Positions 4,291 through 7,941 of a stretch of DNA of 7,941 nt are shown here, piece after piece. The first letter of the stretch is position 1. Every line of letters begins with the position of its first letter. Both the position numbers and the translations under genes were made by a program. The notes beneath the pieces are model-generated. The model made no database searches. It was not told where the DNA came from and was given only the letters and a program-made list of their open reading frames with translations. Source of the DNA: Candidatus Avoscillospira stercoripullorum (GTDB lineage: Bacteria; Bacillota; Clostridia; Oscillospirales; Oscillospiraceae); assembly GCA_018712905.1 (NCBI GenBank), contig DVGD01000128.1, forward strand, positions 1 to 7,941. The letters run 5' to 3'.

Positions 4291-5511
4291 ATGCTGCACC
4301 ATCAGCCCGAAGAGACCGCCCTGGCGCTTTCCTTTGTGTCGGCGGGGCTTCCCGTTCCCACCGTGGGGAATCTTCTCTCTTTTCTCCCCCGGAATCGTAA
4401 ATATACTATGTTTCCCGGTTTCGCGGATGTCCACGTACATCTGCGTGAACCGGGTTTTTCTTATAAGGAGACCATGGCCTCCGGCACCCGTGCCGCCGCC
4501 CGGGGCGGGTACACCGCCGTGTGCGCCATGCCCAACCTAAACCCCGTGCCGGACTCCCCAGAGCACCTGGCCGTGGAGGAAGCGGCCATCCAACGGGGCG
4601 CGGTGATCCACGTCTATCCCTACGGCGCCATCACTGTGGGCGAGCAGGGTGAACAGCTTGCCGACCTCGCGGGCATGGCACGCCGTGTCTGCGCCTTCTC
4701 CGACGACGGCCGGGGCGTCCAGTCCCGGGCGATGATGAAGGAGGCCATGGTGCTTGCCAAGTCCCTGGGAAAGCTCATCGCCGCCCACTGCGAGGACAAT
4801 TCCCTTTTAAACGGCGGCTATATTCACGACGGCGCCTACGCCCGCGCCCATGGCCACAAGGGCATCTCCTCGGAGAGCGAGTGGCGCCCCATTTTAAGGG
4901 ATCTGGAGCTGGCCGCAGAGACGGGCTGTGCCTACCACGTCTGCCACATCTCCACCAGGGAGAGCGTGGCGCTCATCCGCGAGGCGAAGAAGTCCGGCGT
5001 GGACGTCACCTGTGAGACGGGTCCCCACTACCTGGTGCTCGACGACAGCTGCCTCCAGGAAGACGGCCGCTTCAAGATGAACCCGCCTTTGCGGGATAAA
5101 ACCGACCGGGAAGCCCTGGTGGAAGGGCTTTGGGATGGCACCATCGACATGATCGCCACCGACCACGCCCCCCACAGCGCCGAGGAGAAGTCCCGGGGAC
5201 TTCAAAAATCAGCCATGGGCGTGGTGGGCATCGAAACGGCCTTCCCGGTGGTCTATACCCACCTGGTGCGTCCGGGCATTCTCTCTTTGGAGCAGGCCGT
5301 GAAGCTCCTGGCCGTGAACCCCCGCAAGCGCTTCTCCCTGCCCCTGGGCAACGACTTTTCGGTGTGGGATCTCGAGGATCGCTACGCCATCGACCCCGAC
5401 ACATTCTTGAGCCTGGGACGCGCCACCCCCTTCGCGGGGATGGAGGTCTACGGCCGGTGCCTGGCCACGGTGCTGGACGGCCAAATCGTCTACCAGGCGG
5501 AAAGGAGCTAA
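4291..5511 (+). CDS. pyrC: dihydroorotase, class I type
   Basis: The enzyme closes N-carbamoyl-aspartate to dihydroorotate, the third step of pyrimidine synthesis. The amidohydrolase set of metal and substrate residues is present: His48 and His50 in DVHVHLRE with Arg52, Asn82 in MPNLNPVPD, Asp138 in FSDDGRGV (the bridging position that is a carboxylated Lys in other dihydroorotases), His166 in AAHCED, His219 in CHIST, Asn264 in MNPPLRD, and Asp291 in ATDHAPHS. The length, 406 residues, is somewhat short of the usual 425-430 because the N-terminal beta-strands that normally start such proteins (an IKNGRVID-type beginning) are replaced by about 40 residues of different character. GGAAGGGAG ends 6 bases before the ATG. 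It is the first gene of the operon; pyrK starts two bases after its TAA. Confidence 0.95.
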   Translation: MLHHQPEETALALSFVSAGLPVPTVGNLLSFLPRNRKYTMFPGFADVHVHLREPGFSYKETMASGTRAAARGGYTAVCAMPNLNPVPDSPEHLAVEEAAIQRGAVIHVYPYGAITVGEQGEQLADLAGMARRVCAFSDDGRGVQSRAMMKEAMVLAKSLGKLIAAHCEDNSLLNGGYIHDGAYARAHGHKGISSESEWRPILRDLELAAETGCAYHVCHISTRESVALIREAKKSGVDVTCETGPHYLVLDDSCLQEDGRFKMNPPLRDKTDREALVEGLWDGTIDMIATDHAPHSAEEKSRGLQKSAMGVVGIETAFPVVYTHLVRPGILSLEQAVKLLAVNPRKRFSLPLGNDFSVWDLEDRYAIDPDTFLSLGRATPFAGMEVYGRCLATVLDGQIVYQAERS

Positions 5512-5512
5512 C

Positions 5513-6241
5513 ATGCAGCAGATTTGCCGCGTTCTCGAGAACGCCCCCCTGACGCCTCTGGTATGGAAGATGCGCCTGTCCGCCGACACGTCGGCCATCA
5601 CCGCCCCGGGGCAGTTTGTGAACATCCACCTGCCGGGGCTCTACCTCCGCCGCCCCATCTCCATCTGCGACTGGGACGAGGAAAGCCTCACCCTCATCTA
5701 CAAGGTGGTGGGCAAGGGCACCGACGCCATGACGCGCATCAAGCCGCCCCACCGCCTGGATCTTCTGGTGGGGCTCGGCAACGGCTACGACACCACAAAA
5801 TCCGGCCAGAAGCCCCTGCTCCTGGGCGGCGGCGTGGGTGTCCCGCCCCTCTACGGCCTTTGTAAAGCCCTCCTTGGCGAGGGCAAAGACGTCACGGTGA
5901 TCCTGGGCTTTAACGCCAGGGAGGAGCTCTTCTACGAGGAGGAGTTTAAAGCCCTGGGCGTCAAGGTCTTCGTCACCACCGTGGACGGCTCCTACGGCGA
6001 GAAGGGCTTCGTCACCGACGTGATGAAAAACCTCGACTATACGTATTTTTATACCTGCGGCCCTGGGCCCATGTTCCGCGCCATCGAGAAAACCGCCGTG
6101 ACCTCCGGGCAATTTAGCTTTGAAGCGCGCATGGGCTGCGGCTTTGGCGCTTGCATGGGCTGCTCCATGGAGACCAAGTCCGGCGCCAAGCGCGTGTGCA
6201 AGGATGGGCCGGTCTTTGAACGGGAGGAGATCCTATGGTAA
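5513..6241 (+). CDS. pyrK: dihydroorotate dehydrogenase B, electron transfer subunit PyrK
   Basis: PyrK carries FAD and a [2Fe-2S] cluster and passes electrons from PyrD's FMN to NAD+. The 242-residue product shows the FAD-binding RRPISICD at 46-53, a YKVVGKGT stretch at 63-70, the nucleotide-binding LLLGGGVGVPPLYGL at 102-116, YTCGPGPM at 180-187, and cluster ligands Cys209, Cys214, Cys217 and Cys229 near the C terminus. AAAGGAG lies 5 bases before the ATG, inside the 3' end of pyrC. Its end overlaps the pyrD start by 7 bases, which suggests translational coupling and equal production of the two subunits of the heterotetramer. Confidence 0.96.
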   Translation: MQQICRVLENAPLTPLVWKMRLSADTSAITAPGQFVNIHLPGLYLRRPISICDWDEESLTLIYKVVGKGTDAMTRIKPPHRLDLLVGLGNGYDTTKSGQKPLLLGGGVGVPPLYGLCKALLGEGKDVTVILGFNAREELFYEEEFKALGVKVFVTTVDGSYGEKGFVTDVMKNLDYTYFYTCGPGPMFRAIEKTAVTSGQFSFEARMGCGFGACMGCSMETKSGAKRVCKDGPVFEREEILW

Positions 6242-7149
6242 ACACCCAAGTGACCCTCTGCGGGATTCCCCTGGAGAACCCCGTGATCCCCGCCAGCGGC
6301 ACCTTCGGCTTCGGCCAGGAATTCGCCGCTCTCTATGACATCAACTGCCTGGGCTCCTTCTCCTTCAAGGGCACCACGCTCCATCCCCGGTTTGGAAATC
6401 CCCTGCCCCGCATCGCCGAGTGCCCCTCGGGCATGCTCAACGCCGTGGGCTTGCAGAACCCCGGCGTAAAGCACGTCAAGGAAGTGGAGCTGCCCGCCCT
6501 CGCGAAGATTTTCCACAAGCCGGTGATGGCCAACGTCTCGGGCTTCTCCGTTTCTGAGTACGTCAGCGTGGTGGAGCAGCTCTCGGACGTCGAGCAGATC
6601 GGCTGGTTTGAGGTGAACATCTCCTGCCCCAACGTCCACGGCGGCGGCATGAGCTTCGGCACCTGCCCCGACGCGGCGGCGGAGGTCACCCGCGCCGTCC
6701 GCGCCGTGACGAAGAAGCCCCTCATCATCAAGCTCTCCCCCAACGTCACCGACATTGCATCCATTGCCAAGGCCTGCGAGGATGCCGGCGCCGACGGCAT
6801 CAGCCTCATCAATACCCTCCTGGGCATGCGTATGGATCTGCGCGCGGGAAAGCCCCTTTTGGCCAATACCACCGGCGGCTACTCAGGCCCGGCGGTATTT
6901 CCGGTGGCGGTGCGGATGGTCTACCAGGTCTATGACGCGGTGAAGATCCCCATTGTGGGCATGGGTGGCGTCAGCTCCGCCGAGGACGTCCTGGAGATGA
7001 TGCTGGCCGGCGCAACAGCCGTGGAGGTGGGCGCTGCCAACCTGGTGGATCCCTACGCCAGCAAAAACATTGTGGAAGCACTGCCCCGGGTCATGGAGCA
7101 GTATGGCATCAAGAGCCTCACCGAGATCATCGGCGCAGGCCACCGATAA
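6235..7149 (+). CDS. pyrD: dihydroorotate dehydrogenase B, catalytic subunit (class 1B)
   Basis: This FMN enzyme oxidises dihydroorotate to orotate. The 304-residue product has the normal length for class 1B: FKGTT with FMN-contacting Lys45, GMLNAVGLQNPG at 66-77, NISCPNV at 128-134 with catalytic-base Cys131, the IKLSPN Lys166, GGYSGPA at 214-220, and the phosphate-binding VGMGGV at 241-246. Cys as the base and the adjacent pyrK both identify the NAD-linked 1B type rather than the fumarate type 1A or membrane class 2. AGGAGA lies just before the ATG, inside pyrK. pyrF follows 12 bases after the stop. Confidence 0.97.
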   Translation: MVNTQVTLCGIPLENPVIPASGTFGFGQEFAALYDINCLGSFSFKGTTLHPRFGNPLPRIAECPSGMLNAVGLQNPGVKHVKEVELPALAKIFHKPVMANVSGFSVSEYVSVVEQLSDVEQIGWFEVNISCPNVHGGGMSFGTCPDAAAEVTRAVRAVTKKPLIIKLSPNVTDIASIAKACEDAGADGISLINTLLGMRMDLRAGKPLLANTTGGYSGPAVFPVAVRMVYQVYDAVKIPIVGMGGVSSAEDVLEMMLAGATAVEVGAANLVDPYASKNIVEALPRVMEQYGIKSLTEIIGAGHR

Positions 7150-7161
7150 GGAGGAACAGAC

Positions 7162-7860
7162 ATGGGAAAAGACGTCATCATCGCCTGTGACTTTGCCAGC
7201 CGGGAAGCGACCTTCGCCTTTCTCGACCGGTTCACCGGCAAGAAGCCCTTTATCAAGATCGGCATGGAGCTCTACTACGCCGAAGGCCCCCAGATCGTCC
7301 GGGATTTGAAAGCCCGGGGGCACAAGATCTTCCTGGACTTGAAGCTCCACGACATCCCCAACACCGTGAAAAAGGCCATGGCCGTGCTCTCGAAGCTGGA
7401 TGTGGACATGACCAACCTCCACGCCGGCGGCACCCGCGCCATGATGGAGGCCGCCCTGGAGGGTCTCACCCGTCCCGACGGCACCCGGCCGCTGCTCATC
7501 GCCGTGACCCAGCTCACCTCCACCAGCCCCGAGGCCATGGCCAAGGATCTGCTCATTGAAAAGCCCATGGAAGAGGTGGTCATGCACTACGCCAAGAATG
7601 CCGCTCTCTCGGGGCTGGACGGCGTGGTCTGCTCGCCTCTCGAGGCCGAGGCCGTGCACCATGCCTGCGGCAAGGAATTTTTGACCGTCACCCCCGGCGT
7701 CCGCTTCGCCGACGGCGACAAGGGCGACCAGGTGCGGGTGATGACCCCCGCCCAGGCCAAGGCCATCGGCTCGGACTACATCGTGGTGGGACGCCCCATC
7801 ACCGCCGCCGCCGACCCCGTGGCCGCCTACGAGCGCTGCCTCGCCGAGTTTGTGGGGTAA
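7162..7860 (+). CDS. pyrF: orotidine-5'-phosphate decarboxylase
   Basis: The enzyme decarboxylates OMP to UMP, the last step of the pathway. The 232-residue product is a standard short-form TIM barrel with Asp10 in the first strand, Lys32 in FIKIG, the catalytic DLKLHDIPNT block (Asp59, Lys61, Asp64), TPGVR at 177-181, Gln190, and the phosphate-binding VVGRPI with Arg211. AAGGAGG lies about 8 bases before the ATG, overlapping the pyrD stop region. It ends the visible operon. pyrE, whose product makes OMP, is not in the window; only a 73-bp palindromic element is seen after the stop. Confidence 0.97.
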   Translation: MGKDVIIACDFASREATFAFLDRFTGKKPFIKIGMELYYAEGPQIVRDLKARGHKIFLDLKLHDIPNTVKKAMAVLSKLDVDMTNLHAGGTRAMMEAALEGLTRPDGTRPLLIAVTQLTSTSPEAMAKDLLIEKPMEEVVMHYAKNAALSGLDGVVCSPLEAEAVHHACGKEFLTVTPGVRFADGDKGDQVRVMTPAQAKAIGSDYIVVGRPITAAADPVAAYERCLAEFVG

Positions 7861-7864
7861 CGTT

Positions 7865-7937
7865 CGGGCGGGGATAAACCCCGCCCCTACGAAAACACTT
7901 CCGTCCATGCCGTAGGGGCGGCCTTTATGGCCGCCCG
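7865..7937. repeat. 73-bp palindromic intergenic element, copy 2
   Basis: This copy has the same plan as that at 3285-3357: 26-base arms at 7865-7890 and 7912-7937 and a 21-base centre. The arm hairpins are GGGCGGGG-ATAAA-CCCCGCCC and GGGCGGCC-TTTAT-GGCCGCCC. The centre is largely different from copy 1. It begins four bases after the pyrF stop codon; no T run follows in view. Confidence 0.88.
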
Positions 7938-7941
7938 CTGG

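Noticed and set aside
5072..6112. Long minus-strand open frame opposite pyrC and pyrK
   Set aside because: It spans two clearly real genes on the other strand, with Arg/Gly/Pro-rich low-complexity translation and no ribosome site.
6883..7908. Minus-strand open frame opposite pyrD and pyrF
   Set aside because: Antisense shadow of two well-recognised genes; it even begins inside the palindromic element.
1..7941. CRISPR array, tRNA, rRNA or insertion sequence
   Set aside because: No regularly spaced direct repeats, no cloverleaf-like segment and no transposase frame with terminal repeats were seen.

Overview
The window looks like chromosomal DNA of a GC-rich, low-GC-phylum-type bacterium, most likely a gut Clostridia member of the Oscillospiraceae group. 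Reasons: strong AGGAGG-type ribosome sites, an HTH-bearing BirA paired with BioY, the NAD-linked type 1B dihydroorotate dehydrogenase (PyrK plus PyrD), and GC-rich palindromic spacer repeats with a GTAGGGGCGG core. The genus is inference.

Left part, minus strand (1-2178): a complete phage-type major capsid protein gene (3-1112), preceded by an unusual leader with an extended -10 promoter and three successive hairpins, the middle one terminator-like. Upstream of it are a small two-helix membrane protein (1285-1533) and bioY (1618-2178), the substrate-binding subunit of a biotin ECF transporter. No other phage gene is visible; anything beyond position 1 is out of view. A near-consensus plus-strand promoter (1596-1624) points into bioY antisense.

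Middle part, plus strand (2195-4236): birA (2274-3260) is divergent from bioY, and a BirA-operator-like inverted repeat (2195-2230) lies between them, so biotin ligase/repressor and biotin uptake appear to be co-regulated. After birA come a 73-bp palindromic repeat element, a 58-residue one-helix membrane protein with a CPC motif and its own promoter, a strong intrinsic terminator, and a GNAT acetyltransferase.

Right part, plus strand (4214-7941): a compact pyrimidine operon pyrC-pyrK-pyrD-pyrF, covering dihydroorotate formation, its oxidation by the two-subunit NAD-linked enzyme, and OMP decarboxylation. Its promoter sits on the 3' end of the GNAT gene. pyrE is not in view; a second copy of the 73-bp element starts four bases after pyrF.

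The genes are ordinary metabolic genes apart from the capsid gene. The most interesting signals are between genes: the capsid leader, the antisense promoter at bioY, two look-alike promoters in front of two small membrane proteins, and the 73-bp elements, whose stems differ by compensatory changes.
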